From NCBI GenBank assembly GCA_002348385.1, contig DEBD01000005.1, forward strand, positions 71,743 to 135,742: DNA of 64,000 nt, written 5' to 3'. Positions 8,839-17,644 of this stretch are shown in pieces (within the stretch, counting starts at the first letter, position 1; every line of letters starts with the position of its first letter). The position numbers and the translations under genes were made by a program. The notes under the pieces were generated by a model. The model was not told where the DNA came from. It did not search any database and worked only from the letters and a program-made list of their open reading frames with translations. The DNA comes from Gammaproteobacteria bacterium UBA2965. Its GTDB lineage: Bacteria > Pseudomonadota > Gammaproteobacteria > Pseudomonadales > Azotimanducaceae.

Positions 8839-10158
8839 CTAACGCACCCGGTCTGATCCCTCCGGCGCTGGTGAATCCCACGTTCGCGCGTGGTCCTGCA
8901 GTAGCCAACGGTTGGACGCGAGGGCAGAGATTCCGATAATCACCGAAAGTGCCATGGTGATCGATAGCGAGTAGCGCGCCGCAAAAACACCGTAGCGATC
9001 CGCGAATACATCGTTGAGCACTCCGATGAGGAGTGGTCCCAGACCGGCGCCAATCAGATTCTGCCCAAGGATGATGCCGGCTACCGCAGTACCGCGCATG
9101 CGCGATCGTACCAGCGTGTGCACCATGGTTTGGGCCGGTGGCAAATGGAACGTCAGGAAGAACAAAAACAACGCGAACATCACCACAGACCCCGTGGAAG
9201 AAGGCCACCACGCGGCAATTACCCCGAACGGCGTAGCAAGCAGACCACCACAGCCGCTCACTCGCATGTACCAGCGCATGTCGCGCTTGCCCAGCTTGTC
9301 CGACAACCAGCCTACCGTCAGATTGCCGCCAATGAGCCCGAACATGACTGATAAACCGAAAGCGAAGCCCGCCTCAGTGGCAGACATTCCGTGCACTCGA
9401 ATGAAGAATGTGGGCACCCAACCCAGCGACCCGAAGCCAACAAGACCGCCCACGGCAATCGCAATCATCATAGCGCGATAGCTTTTCATGCTCCAAAGGT
9501 GTGCAACAGTTTCGCGAACGGACGCCGCAGCGACGTCTTCGGTCTGAGCATCGGACATGCCCCGAGGCGGCTCGTCGACCGTGAGACGAATCAACACGGC
9601 CGCAATGATCCCCGGCAGCCCCACCATCACGAAGGCCATACGCCAGCCAACGGTATCGCTCAGCCACCCACCCGCGTACAGGCTAAAGAAGATACCTAAC
9701 GACCCAGACGCGCTCATGATGGCAAGCGCTTTGCCCCGCGACTCAAGCGGATACATATCGGCAACCATCGATTGGCTTGCCGGGCTCGCACCAGCCTCAC
9801 CAATGGCGACCCCTATGCGCGTCAATGCGAGCTGCCAATAGGATTGCGCGATCCCTCCCAAGCAAGTCATCACGCTCCAAAAGCCCAATATTCCGGCAAC
9901 AATGGAACGCCGCACCCCTATATCGGCCCAGCGCCCCATGGGCGCAGCAGCCAGCACATAGAAGCCGGCGAATATTAGGCCGGTCAGCAGCCCCATTGCC
10001 GTGTCGCTGACCTGGAACTCGCGCTTGATGGGCTCTAGCACGATGGCAATGATCTGACGGTCAACCAAGCTCATCACGCTGACCATGCACAACAACGCAA
10101 ACGTGTAGTGTCTCTTACTCCCACTCCACGCCTGGGAGGATACGGGTAGCTCGCTCAT
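8839..10158 (-). CDS. MFS transporter, spinster-like
   Basis: A 439-residue inner-membrane major facilitator with about twelve hydrophobic segments. The early 'LVDRQIIAIVLEPIKREF' followed by 'MGRWADIGVRRS' (loop 2-3 motif) is typical of the spinster-like branch common in Proteobacteria that degrade aromatic or polycyclic compounds. The frame extends upstream to 10311, but that extension overlaps the crotonase gene; I chose ATG 10158 (MSELPVSS), two bases after the crotonase stop. The pair is a leftward operon. It probably imports or exports an organic acid; direction and substrate are unknown. Confidence 0.92.
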   Translation of the reverse strand: MSELPVSSQAWSGSKRHYTFALLCMVSVMSLVDRQIIAIVLEPIKREFQVSDTAMGLLTGLIFAGFYVLAAAPMGRWADIGVRRSIVAGILGFWSVMTCLGGIAQSYWQLALTRIGVAIGEAGASPASQSMVADMYPLESRGKALAIMSASGSLGIFFSLYAGGWLSDTVGWRMAFVMVGLPGIIAAVLIRLTVDEPPRGMSDAQTEDVAAASVRETVAHLWSMKSYRAMMIAIAVGGLVGFGSLGWVPTFFIRVHGMSATEAGFAFGLSVMFGLIGGNLTVGWLSDKLGKRDMRWYMRVSGCGGLLATPFGVIAAWWPSSTGSVVMFALFLFFLTFHLPPAQTMVHTLVRSRMRGTAVAGIILGQNLIGAGLGPLLIGVLNDVFADRYGVFAARYSLSITMALSVIIGISALASNRWLLQDHARTWDSPAPEGSDRVR

Positions 10159-10160
10159 AG

Positions 10161-10910
10161 CTAGCGCCGTTGCTTCTTCGCGCGCCGGACCACCTGCTCG
10201 CGGCGCGCGGCGATGTCCTGACCACGGCGGCGACCGCTGCCACTTGCCAGCGCGTGTTCTTTGCGCGTAGCCATGGCATCTCCATAAGGCAAATCGGCCG
10301 TGGCGTCCCAAGCGCGACGAATGTGCGCGATGAGTTCCTGATCCTGGTCAGCAATGTCTGACGCAAGCTCGAGTGCGGTAGGGATCAGCTCTTGGTGAGG
10401 CACAACCTGGTTGAGAATGCCGAATTCCAGTGCACGCTTGGCGTTCACGAAGTTGCCCGTCAGCGACATCTCTCGAGCCCGTGCCATGCCGATGCGCCGC
10501 GGGAGATCCACGAGCACCGGCCCGGGAAAGACGCCCACTCGAACGTGCGTATCCGCGAATGTGGCATGTTCGGAACCGATCACGAAGTCGCATGCCAGCG
10601 CGAGTTCGAAACCGCCCGTCACCGCTGGCCCATTCACCGCTGCAATGGTGGGCACCTCGGAGGCACGCACCGCATCGAACGCGCGTGGCAAATCGCTCAA
10701 ATGCTCAACGCCCAGGTCGCGCAGGTCGAGGCCCGCACAGAACGCCGGATCAGCGCCGGTGATAACGATGGCCCCCGCATCCCGACAACGCGGTATAGCG
10801 TCGCATATCGCTTGTGCCAGCTTGGCGTTCAGGGCGTTGCGAGCCGCCGGCCGATGCAGCGTCAGCAGCGCCACGTCACCTTGACGACGTATGCTGAGCA
10901 CCTCACTCAT
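10161..10910 (-). CDS. Enoyl-CoA hydratase/isomerase family protein
   Basis: A 249-residue crotonase-fold protein. The oxyanion-hole segments are 'FCAGLDLRDL' (about residues 57-66) and 'PAVTGGFELAL' (about 95-105). The first catalytic Glu position is kept (about E102), whereas the second Glu position is His in 'FADTHVRVG', as in many uncharacterised members of this family. ATG 10910 (MSEVLSIRR) is chosen; longer frames upstream add a non-homologous leader. It is the first gene of the leftward pair with the spinster-type transporter and divergent from the molybdoenzyme operon. Confidence 0.9.
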   Translation of the reverse strand: MSEVLSIRRQGDVALLTLHRPAARNALNAKLAQAICDAIPRCRDAGAIVITGADPAFCAGLDLRDLGVEHLSDLPRAFDAVRASEVPTIAAVNGPAVTGGFELALACDFVIGSEHATFADTHVRVGVFPGPVLVDLPRRIGMARAREMSLTGNFVNAKRALEFGILNQVVPHQELIPTALELASDIADQDQELIAHIRRAWDATADLPYGDAMATRKEHALASGSGRRRGQDIAARREQVVRRAKKQRR

Positions 10911-11099
10911 GTTCTCGTCCTCTTGCCGCCTGCACACGCAGATTGCCGCGCACATCGACTGAAAGCTTGTAAACACACTAAGCTCTGATTAAAGCACACC
11001 TCGTACGACGGACCGATACCGTATGCCATACTGTGCCGGGAATTGCGTCCCAGCAGGGACCACGACTAGTATCCGATCATCTGTCCCGCGTCTACCCCA

Positions 11100-13367
11100 A
11101 TGAGTAACCAACGCGTCGTCAATACCGTCTGCGCCCACAACTGCGGTGGTAGATCACCCCTTGCCTGCACCGTCCGTGACGACCGCTTGGTGAGGGTGGA
11201 GCCGGCCGCACACCCAGATCCCCGCTATCAGGGCCTTTGCGTGCGCTGTCTCACCCTGCCGCAGTGGGTCTACGCCGAAGACCGCATCGCTTCGCCTATG
11301 CGCCGCACCGGCCCGCGCGGCAGCGGTGAGTTCGAACGCGTGAGCTGGGATGAAGCGCTCGACGAGATTGCCGAGCGCTTCACCGGGCTCGTCGATGCTC
11401 ACGGCGCGCAGAGCATTGCCTTCTCGCGTACGTCTGGTTCGTCGCAGCTGGCGAACTACAGCCGCCTCGCAGCTCTCATCGGCGGCGGCGGCAGCGCCAA
11501 CTTCTTTGGTGGCGTAGACATGGCCGTGCATATGGGGCTCAACAACGTGCTGGGCTTCAAAGGCATGTTCGGCCAAGCTGCCAACGAATGGACCGACCGT
11601 ACCCGCGCCAAGGTCTACCTAGTGTGGGGCAACAACCCGGCCGAAACCTCGATGACCTCCATGCGTTTCCTGTTAGACGCTCGCGACGCGGGAGCAAGGG
11701 TGGTCGTCATCGACCCGCGCTATTCTGCCACCGCCATGCACGCCAGCTGGTGGGTGGCTCCGCGCCCGGGAACGGATCTGGCTCTCGCACTGGGATTACT
11801 GCACGTGCTAATCCACGAGCATCTGATCGACGTGGGATTCACCGAGAAACACACCATCGCCCCGCTGCTGGTGCGCGACGACACTGGTCGCCTGTTGCGC
11901 GCATCCGATCTGTCCGCCCACGGTTCGAGCAGCGAATATCTCGCCATGGACGCCAGCGGCACCACAACCTCACCAGACGCCGTCCGCAAGCCGCGGTTGG
12001 AAGGACGCTTCCAGGTCGGGTCGCACCAGGTATCCACTGCCTTTACCTTGTTAAAGGGGCTGGTGGATAAATTTCCACCCGACCGGGTGCAAGCCATCAC
12101 CGGAATTGCCGAGGACGATGTTGTTGAGCTCGCCCGCCTTTATGCGGCCGGGCCGTCTACCATCGGCTTCGGCTACGGAGTGGACCGCTACCTGCATGCT
12201 GAACTGTTAACCCGCGCCGGAGCCACCATGGCAACGCTCACTGGCAACATCGGAAGGCCCGGCGCTGGAGTGGGCGTGCAGAGTCATGGCATCGGCACAC
12301 GCGAGGTGGCCCTGGGACCGGGTCCACAGCTTCCCGATTGGGCTAGCACCGAGTCCATTCCTAATATCGAAGTGGGCACACGAAAATTGCCTGTGCGCGC
12401 GCTGTTCTGCCAAGGCGACTGGCTCAACCAGCGCATGGCCGACATGCAGCGCGCGCGCGACTATCTCACGGGCCTCGACTTCGTCGTCACCGTAGATCAC
12501 TTCTGGCAGACCACGGCCGACTGGTCAGACATTGTGCTGCCCGCCTCCACCTTTCTGGAGGGCACCGAGCCCGTGCGTGACGTAGCGGTGGCCGGTAACA
12601 GCGTGATGCTCCGCCAAACGGTGATCCCTCCGGTAGGCGACTCTCGCCCGGACAGCGACATCGAGAAAGCGCTGGCACAGCGACTAGGCCTCGGAGGCTA
12701 CTTCGAGGATTCCATACAAGACATTGTGCGAACGCTGATTGACGGCGCCCAAGACCCCGCCATGTCGGGAATTACCCTTGATGGCCTCCTTGCAACGGGC
12801 GGCGCTGCACCGCTCAAAGTACCTCAGACACCCAACGTGCAGTATGCCGACCTGCGCTTCCCCACCCGAACGGGGCGCGCTGAGTTCTATGTAGAGGAGC
12901 TAGCTCCTCTCGGCGAAGCATTGCCCATCTACCGGGAAGACCACGAAGCCCTGCCCGCTCACCGCACAGCCCAACAATATCCGCTCGTGCTCATGCAGGC
13001 GCACGCGCGACAACGAGCCCATTCCACCTTCTTCAACACCCGGTGGACGCTGGAAGTATGGCCAGAGCCTCTGCTGGAGATGAATCCCGAGGATGCCGCA
13101 GCCAGAGGTCTCGAAGATGGCGATCTTGCAGAAGCCTTCAACAGTCGTGGACACGTCGTCGCTAAAGTGGCAGTCAGCGCCGACTATCCTCCGGGTACAG
13201 CCAACCTAGCGGAAGGTTGGAAACAGCAACAATACGTGGCAGGGAACGTTCAGGCGGTAACCAATGGAAACATCAACGCCGCGCAAACGCAGCTTTGGGG
13301 CCACGCCAACATCCCCTTCTACGACACCCGAGTAGAGGTTCGCCCATGGCAGGAGGGCACGCAGTGA
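11100..13367 (+). CDS. Molybdopterin-dependent oxidoreductase, DMSO reductase family catalytic subunit
   Basis: A 755-residue bis-MGD molybdenum (or tungsten) oxidoreductase. The N-terminal Fe-S segment has Cys at 11, 15, 23, 47 and 50; the third Cys of the usual C-x3-C-x3-C pattern is Ser19 here, with Cys23 four residues later. 'VWGNNPAETSMTSMRF' and 'VVVIDPRYSATA' are the usual cofactor-binding regions, and 'NPEDAAARGLEDGDLAEAFNSRG' begins the C-terminal MGD-binding barrel. There is no signal peptide or twin-arginine leader, so the enzyme should be cytosolic. It overlaps its Fe-S partner by four bases. No membrane-anchor subunit or maturation chaperone is next to it. Substrate unknown. Confidence 0.92.
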   Translation: MSNQRVVNTVCAHNCGGRSPLACTVRDDRLVRVEPAAHPDPRYQGLCVRCLTLPQWVYAEDRIASPMRRTGPRGSGEFERVSWDEALDEIAERFTGLVDAHGAQSIAFSRTSGSSQLANYSRLAALIGGGGSANFFGGVDMAVHMGLNNVLGFKGMFGQAANEWTDRTRAKVYLVWGNNPAETSMTSMRFLLDARDAGARVVVIDPRYSATAMHASWWVAPRPGTDLALALGLLHVLIHEHLIDVGFTEKHTIAPLLVRDDTGRLLRASDLSAHGSSSEYLAMDASGTTTSPDAVRKPRLEGRFQVGSHQVSTAFTLLKGLVDKFPPDRVQAITGIAEDDVVELARLYAAGPSTIGFGYGVDRYLHAELLTRAGATMATLTGNIGRPGAGVGVQSHGIGTREVALGPGPQLPDWASTESIPNIEVGTRKLPVRALFCQGDWLNQRMADMQRARDYLTGLDFVVTVDHFWQTTADWSDIVLPASTFLEGTEPVRDVAVAGNSVMLRQTVIPPVGDSRPDSDIEKALAQRLGLGGYFEDSIQDIVRTLIDGAQDPAMSGITLDGLLATGGAAPLKVPQTPNVQYADLRFPTRTGRAEFYVEELAPLGEALPIYREDHEALPAHRTAQQYPLVLMQAHARQRAHSTFFNTRWTLEVWPEPLLEMNPEDAAARGLEDGDLAEAFNSRGHVVAKVAVSADYPPGTANLAEGWKQQQYVAGNVQAVTNGNINAAQTQLWGHANIPFYDTRVEVRPWQEGTQ

Positions 13368-14026
13368 CTCGTTGGGCCATGGTCTTTAACCTCGACCGCT
13401 GCATCGGATGCTGGGCGTGCGCAGTGGCGTGCAAATCCGAAAACAGCGTGGGTGAAGGCCTGTGGTGGCAGCAGGTCGATACCATCGGCGGCCCGCGGAG
13501 AGACACTGCAACCGGGGCCTTTCCGCAGCTCGACAAGCACTACCAACCCCGGAACTGCTTTCACTGTGCCGACGCGCCTTGCCTACCCGCTTGTCCGGAA
13601 GGCGCGATCAGCCAGCGGGCGGACGGCATCGTAGAGATCGACTACGACGCCTGCACAGGATGCGGCGACTGCATTCAAGCATGCCCCTACGACGCCATAT
13701 CGCTCAATACCATGCCGCCGTCACTACCTAACGGCCTCGAAGCTGGACACGGAGACGCCGCGGTCGCTCCCAGACGTCAAGGCGTGGCGGAAAAGTGCAC
13801 TTTCTGCGCGCACCGCCTGGACCGCGGGCAGGATCCAGCCTGCGTGGCCGCTTGCCCGACCGATGTAATCAGCTTCGGCGACCTGGACGACCCCGCAAGC
13901 GCGGTAGCGGACAAAGCAACCCGAACCGATGCCCGACGGCCCAAGGAAGATTCCGGAGCGAAACCCGCTGCGTGGTATCTGCCCTACTCCGTCGGCGCGC
14001 GCCAGCGTCGCAGCGGTGGAAGCTAG
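13364..14026 (+). CDS. 4Fe-4S ferredoxin-type electron-transfer subunit (DmsB/NrfC-like)
   Basis: A 220-residue protein with four Cys quartets: CIGCWACAVACK, CFHCADAPCLPACPEG, CTGCGDCIQACP and a last one starting CTFCAHR and ending ACVAACPTDVI. Together these would hold four [4Fe-4S] clusters, as in DmsB. The GTG at 13364 is chosen because AGGAGG ends seven bases before it and it overlaps the TGA of the catalytic gene as GTGA; an in-frame ATG at 13346 has no comparable site. It would pass electrons between the molybdoenzyme and a soluble or unknown partner. The C-terminal 40 residues are rich in charged residues. Confidence 0.93.
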   Translation: MTRWAMVFNLDRCIGCWACAVACKSENSVGEGLWWQQVDTIGGPRRDTATGAFPQLDKHYQPRNCFHCADAPCLPACPEGAISQRADGIVEIDYDACTGCGDCIQACPYDAISLNTMPPSLPNGLEAGHGDAAVAPRRQGVAEKCTFCAHRLDRGQDPACVAACPTDVISFGDLDDPASAVADKATRTDARRPKEDSGAKPAAWYLPYSVGARQRRSGGS

Positions 14027-14080
14027 ACCAGCGCAACCCTAGTCTGATCTAATCGACCCAATTGAATGTTGGAGACCGCG

Positions 14081-15280
14081 ATGGTCGACATGCGCGCCGA
14101 CGACACGCCGGAGCTGCAGGCATGGCGCCAGGAGGTTCGCGACTTTCTCGCCGAGGCTCTACCGGAGCCGTGGACGTTCTGGTACGACTACGATGAAGAC
14201 CCCGAATCATGGGAGCGCTACCTCACTTTCTGGCGCAAGGTTGCCGAGAAGAGATGGGTTAGTTTGACCTGGCCCAAGGAGTACTACGGGCTGGGCCGAT
14301 CTGCCATCGAGAAATGGATACTCGACGAAGAGTTCGTCGCCCATGACGTGCCTACTTACCCCGTAATCGGCAGGCAGGTTTCAGAGCTGCTCATGCGGCA
14401 CGGCACCCATGAACAACGCCTTAAGCACCTGAAGGGCATTGCGGACGTGAGCGTACTCTGGGGAGAAGGCTACAGCGAACCGGGGGCCGGCTCGGATCTT
14501 GCCGGGCTCACCACCAAAGCGCACCGAGACGGCAACGAGTGGGTAATCAACGGCCAGAAGACCCTCGGCACGGCGGCCCATGTCTGCCAGTGGATGTCAG
14601 TGCTGGCGCGCACCGATCCCGATGGCCCGCGGCACGCAGGACTGTCCTGCTTCCTGGTACCGCTAGACACACCTGGGGTGGAGATGCTTCCCCTCAATAA
14701 CATGGCGGACGGCCGCCAGAACATGACCTATTTCGACGACGTTCGCATACCGGCGGAGAACCTAGTGGGTGACGAAAACCAGGCGTGGACGCAAGTCTGG
14801 TTCGGGATGGGGGGCGACAAGCTGGATAACGCGCTACCGGGCACCGATCCCCATACCCTACGCATCATCCCCCTGTTCGCTCGAGTACTTCGATACTGCC
14901 AGCAGACCAACCGAGGAGGCCAGCGCCTGGCAGACGACCCGCTTATCCGCCAGCAACTGGGCGAACTGATGGTGGGGGTGGAGACCCTCAAGGTTCAGGC
15001 ATTCGAGAACTACAGCCGCGCCCAGACCCGCAAACCCGGCAAATTCGGGGCCGCATCCTCACATCTGAGCGCTGCATTCCATAAGGAGTTCTGGCCGCAC
15101 CTGGCCCAGGTATGCATGGAAATCGTAGGTCCCATGGCACAACTGAAAGGCGGCAGGTGGGCTCAGCTCAACGGTGAGTTGGAGCACTATTTTCGTGCGT
15201 CTTTCGGCAATCATGCCGGAGGCACATCGCAACTCAAACGCATGGTACTGGCTACCCGGGGCCTGGGCTTGCCGCGGTAA
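14081..15280 (+). CDS. Acyl-CoA dehydrogenase (tandem partner 1)
   Basis: A 399-residue FAD-dependent acyl-CoA dehydrogenase. It has the N-terminal helical domain, the FAD-binding 'WGEGYSEPGAGSDLAGL' at about residues 133-149, and the C-terminal 'GGTSQLKRMVLATRGLGLPR'. ATG 14081 follows GGAGA at a good distance and is preferred to ATG 14066. It lies 54 bases after the Fe-S gene and 15 bases before a second, dissimilar acyl-CoA dehydrogenase. In actinobacterial steroid catabolism such adjacent dissimilar pairs form alpha2beta2 enzymes (ChsE1-ChsE2 type); that this pair does so is inference. Likely oxidises a branched or bulky acyl-CoA. Confidence 0.93.
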   Translation: MVDMRADDTPELQAWRQEVRDFLAEALPEPWTFWYDYDEDPESWERYLTFWRKVAEKRWVSLTWPKEYYGLGRSAIEKWILDEEFVAHDVPTYPVIGRQVSELLMRHGTHEQRLKHLKGIADVSVLWGEGYSEPGAGSDLAGLTTKAHRDGNEWVINGQKTLGTAAHVCQWMSVLARTDPDGPRHAGLSCFLVPLDTPGVEMLPLNNMADGRQNMTYFDDVRIPAENLVGDENQAWTQVWFGMGGDKLDNALPGTDPHTLRIIPLFARVLRYCQQTNRGGQRLADDPLIRQQLGELMVGVETLKVQAFENYSRAQTRKPGKFGAASSHLSAAFHKEFWPHLAQVCMEIVGPMAQLKGGRWAQLNGELEHYFRASFGNHAGGTSQLKRMVLATRGLGLPR

Positions 15281-15295
15281 CCCTAAGGAAGAACC

Positions 15296-16429
15296 ATGGG
15301 CATCGACCTGACACTCACCGAAGAGCAAGAGCTCATTGGCCGGACGGCTAACGAGTTCTTCGAGAAAAACTGTCCCTCTTCACTGGTCCGCGAATACGAG
15401 GCCACGGCGTCTGACTATCCCAGCGAGCTCTGGACGAAGATGGCGGAGTTGGGTTGGCTCGGAATGCCATTCCCGGAAGCCTGCGGGGGGCTGGGCCTGG
15501 GCACTCTGGACATGTATCCACTGCTCGTTGAGATGGGCCGTCACCTGGTGCCGTGCCCCTATCTCGATACCGTGGCCCTGGCCGGCGAGCTGATCTGCTC
15601 GATAGGCAGCGAGTCGCAAAAGAAGACGCTCCTTCCTGGCATAGCTGCAGGCGAGATTATCGTCGCACCCGCCATCATGGAGGCAGATGGCAGTTATGGA
15701 CCCAAAGGTATACAACTCCAAGCCCAGCACACTGGATCGGGTTTCGAGCTCACAGGCGCCAAAACACTCGTGGCCTGCGCCGGCGCCGCACAGTGGTTGC
15801 TCTGCGCGGCCAGAACCGACCCGAACCCGGCGGACGGCATTTCCCTGTTCCTGGTTGACCCTACAACCAGCGGCATCAGCATGGAGCGGACGCCAAACAT
15901 AGCAGGCTACCCGTTATACGCGATCACGTTCGACAGCGTCTCTGTGCCAGCGGACGCCGTCGTCGGAGAGACAGGATCCGCATGGCCGTCTTTGTACCAA
16001 GCTATGATGAAAGCCGCCGTGTTGCAGTCCGCCATGGTCATCGGCGCCGGCGAGCGCGTGCTTGAGATGACCACCAACTACGCCCAAGAGCGCGAGCAGT
16101 TTGGACAAGCTATCGGTAAGTATCAGGCCGTGCAGTATCTATGCACCGACATCGCCATACATTATCACCAGACCAGCCTGCTCACGTTGCAGGCCGCGTG
16201 GCGCATCGACGCGGGCGAAAGCTTCTTGCGCGAAGCCGCGCTCGCCAAGGCCTCGGCCAGCAGGGCCGCTGCGGCAATGACGTTCGCCGCGCACGAGGTG
16301 CACGCGGGCGTCGCCTTCATCTCCGATTACGATCTGCAGCTGTACACCCGACGCGCCAAACACTGGGAGTACAACCTGGGCGACCTTCGCTACCACCTCG
16401 ATCGAGCGTGCGCGGAGAGCGGCATTTAA
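15296..16429 (+). CDS. Acyl-CoA dehydrogenase (tandem partner 2)
   Basis: A 377-residue acyl-CoA dehydrogenase. AAGGAAG precedes ATG 15296 at a good distance. The N-terminal 'LTEEQELIGRTANEFFEKNCP' and the middle barrel ('GFELTGAKTLVACAGAAQWL') fit the family. The C-terminus ends 'YTRRAKHWEYNLGDLRYHLD' and lacks the 'GGTxE/Q..R' signature of its neighbour, as is seen in the non-canonical subunit of heteromeric steroid-type acyl-CoA dehydrogenases. Placement directly after the partner gene supports a complex. Converging or following elements: an SDR gene starts 208 bases downstream. Confidence 0.92.
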   Translation: MGIDLTLTEEQELIGRTANEFFEKNCPSSLVREYEATASDYPSELWTKMAELGWLGMPFPEACGGLGLGTLDMYPLLVEMGRHLVPCPYLDTVALAGELICSIGSESQKKTLLPGIAAGEIIVAPAIMEADGSYGPKGIQLQAQHTGSGFELTGAKTLVACAGAAQWLLCAARTDPNPADGISLFLVDPTTSGISMERTPNIAGYPLYAITFDSVSVPADAVVGETGSAWPSLYQAMMKAAVLQSAMVIGAGERVLEMTTNYAQEREQFGQAIGKYQAVQYLCTDIAIHYHQTSLLTLQAAWRIDAGESFLREAALAKASASRAAAAMTFAAHEVHAGVAFISDYDLQLYTRRAKHWEYNLGDLRYHLDRACAESGI

Positions 16430-16520
16430 AATTCAACAGCAACCACGTCTAACCCAGTCCAGCCAGAACAACTTCTAGCGATTACCGACGGCAGCCTAAA
16501 TCGTCAACGCACGCCAGGCC

Positions 16521-16533
16521 TTTGCTAAGCAAA
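16521..16533. promoter_or_regulatory. Perfect inverted repeat TTTGC-TAA-GCAAA, possible operator
   Basis: A 13-base palindrome in the 208-base gap between the second acyl-CoA dehydrogenase and the SDR starting at 16638. It is the right size for a TetR- or MarR-type operator half-site pair, but no regulator is encoded nearby and chance cannot be excluded. Confidence 0.25.
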
Positions 16534-16637
16534 TCAACGGCATAGCATAGATCTCAGGCAACCTGCTTGCGTTTGATCGGCCCCACCATCCAAATTAAAG
16601 TGGATGCGATTCGCAACCTAGTCTGGGAATTCAGATC

Positions 16638-17516
16638 GTGGACATCTCTGGTAAATCGGCGGTCGTCACTGGCGGCGGCAATGGAATCGGCCGCGCAATT
16701 TCGCTGGCACTCGCACGCAAGGGAGCCAACGTCGCCGTTGCCGACATCGAGGCTGGTGCTGCCGAAATGGTTGCCCTAGAAGTCACCGAGCTTGGTGTAG
16801 AGGGTCTCGCGGTAAAAACAGATGTGACCCGGGAAGAAGACCTGACCAATCTAGCTGATGAAGCTTGGGCCGCCTTCGGGTCAGTTGAGCTTTTGTTCAA
16901 CAACGCGGGTGTCGTGGCAGGCACCAAGCCCATACTGGAAACGACCAAGCAGGAAGTGGATTGGACCATCGCCGTCAACCTGGGCGGAGTTCTCAATGCC
17001 GTTCAAGTCTTCGCCCCGCGCTTCATTGCGAGCGGCTCGCCCGCATGGATCGTCAATACCGGATCCGAGCATAGCCTTGGCGCACCCCACACCATGGTTG
17101 GGATTTACACCGGCACCAAGCATGCCGTGTTGGGTGTGTCGGATATCCTGCGACGCGAGCTTCCCGATCATGTAGGCGTGAGTGTTCTGTGCCCGGGAAT
17201 CGTCGAGACCACCATGTGGCGTGCCACAGAGCGACGCCAACCAGAATTTGGTGGCGCCGAGGACGGTGATCAAGGCAATAAAGCGGCCATGAAATTCGGT
17301 ATGGCTGCCGACGCGGTTGCCGAGCGCGTCGTCACCGGCGTTGAACGCGAGACCTTCTACATCATGACGCACGCGCATGTTGTGGACGTTGCGCGCAAGC
17401 GCTGGAAAGAGATAGAGGAAGCATTCGCCACCCAAACACCACGCTACGATGGGGATGACCAATACGAAACCAACAACATTCTAGGTAAGTTGACCGACAA
17501 CCAAGGGCCGCAGTAG
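16638..17516 (+). CDS. SDR family NAD(P)-dependent oxidoreductase
   Basis: A 292-residue classical-type short-chain dehydrogenase. TGGGNGIG is near the N-terminus (residues 11-18), NNAG in the middle, and YTGTK carries the catalytic Tyr and Lys. The start is GTG 16638 (MDISGKSAVVTGGG), because there is no in-frame ATG before the Rossmann strand. The C-terminal extension of about 40 residues ('MTHAHVVDVARKRWKEIEEAF') is also found in the paralogue at 32551 ('FTHHNFHDALAVRVDAM'). It follows the molybdoenzyme-acyl-CoA dehydrogenase series but may have its own promoter. Substrate unknown. Confidence 0.9.
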   Translation: MDISGKSAVVTGGGNGIGRAISLALARKGANVAVADIEAGAAEMVALEVTELGVEGLAVKTDVTREEDLTNLADEAWAAFGSVELLFNNAGVVAGTKPILETTKQEVDWTIAVNLGGVLNAVQVFAPRFIASGSPAWIVNTGSEHSLGAPHTMVGIYTGTKHAVLGVSDILRRELPDHVGVSVLCPGIVETTMWRATERRQPEFGGAEDGDQGNKAAMKFGMAADAVAERVVTGVERETFYIMTHAHVVDVARKRWKEIEEAFATQTPRYDGDDQYETNNILGKLTDNQGPQ

Positions 17517-17644
17517 GAATACGTTGAGAGTCCGGCGGAAGAACGAAGAACATTGGTATAGACAAGCGCCTGACTATCGGCGCGCCATGAGGCGGAATAG
17601 ACAGACATGCTCCACGAAAAAAGCGATTTGAGGCAACGCTCGGT

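Noticed and set aside
11100..13367. Identification as periplasmic steroid C25 or ethylbenzene dehydrogenase
   Set aside because: No twin-arginine signal, a smaller catalytic subunit, and no gamma or chaperone subunit next to it.
16430..16637. Possible small gene between acyl-CoA dehydrogenase and SDR
   Set aside because: Short frames here have no ribosome site or homology; only a palindrome stands out.
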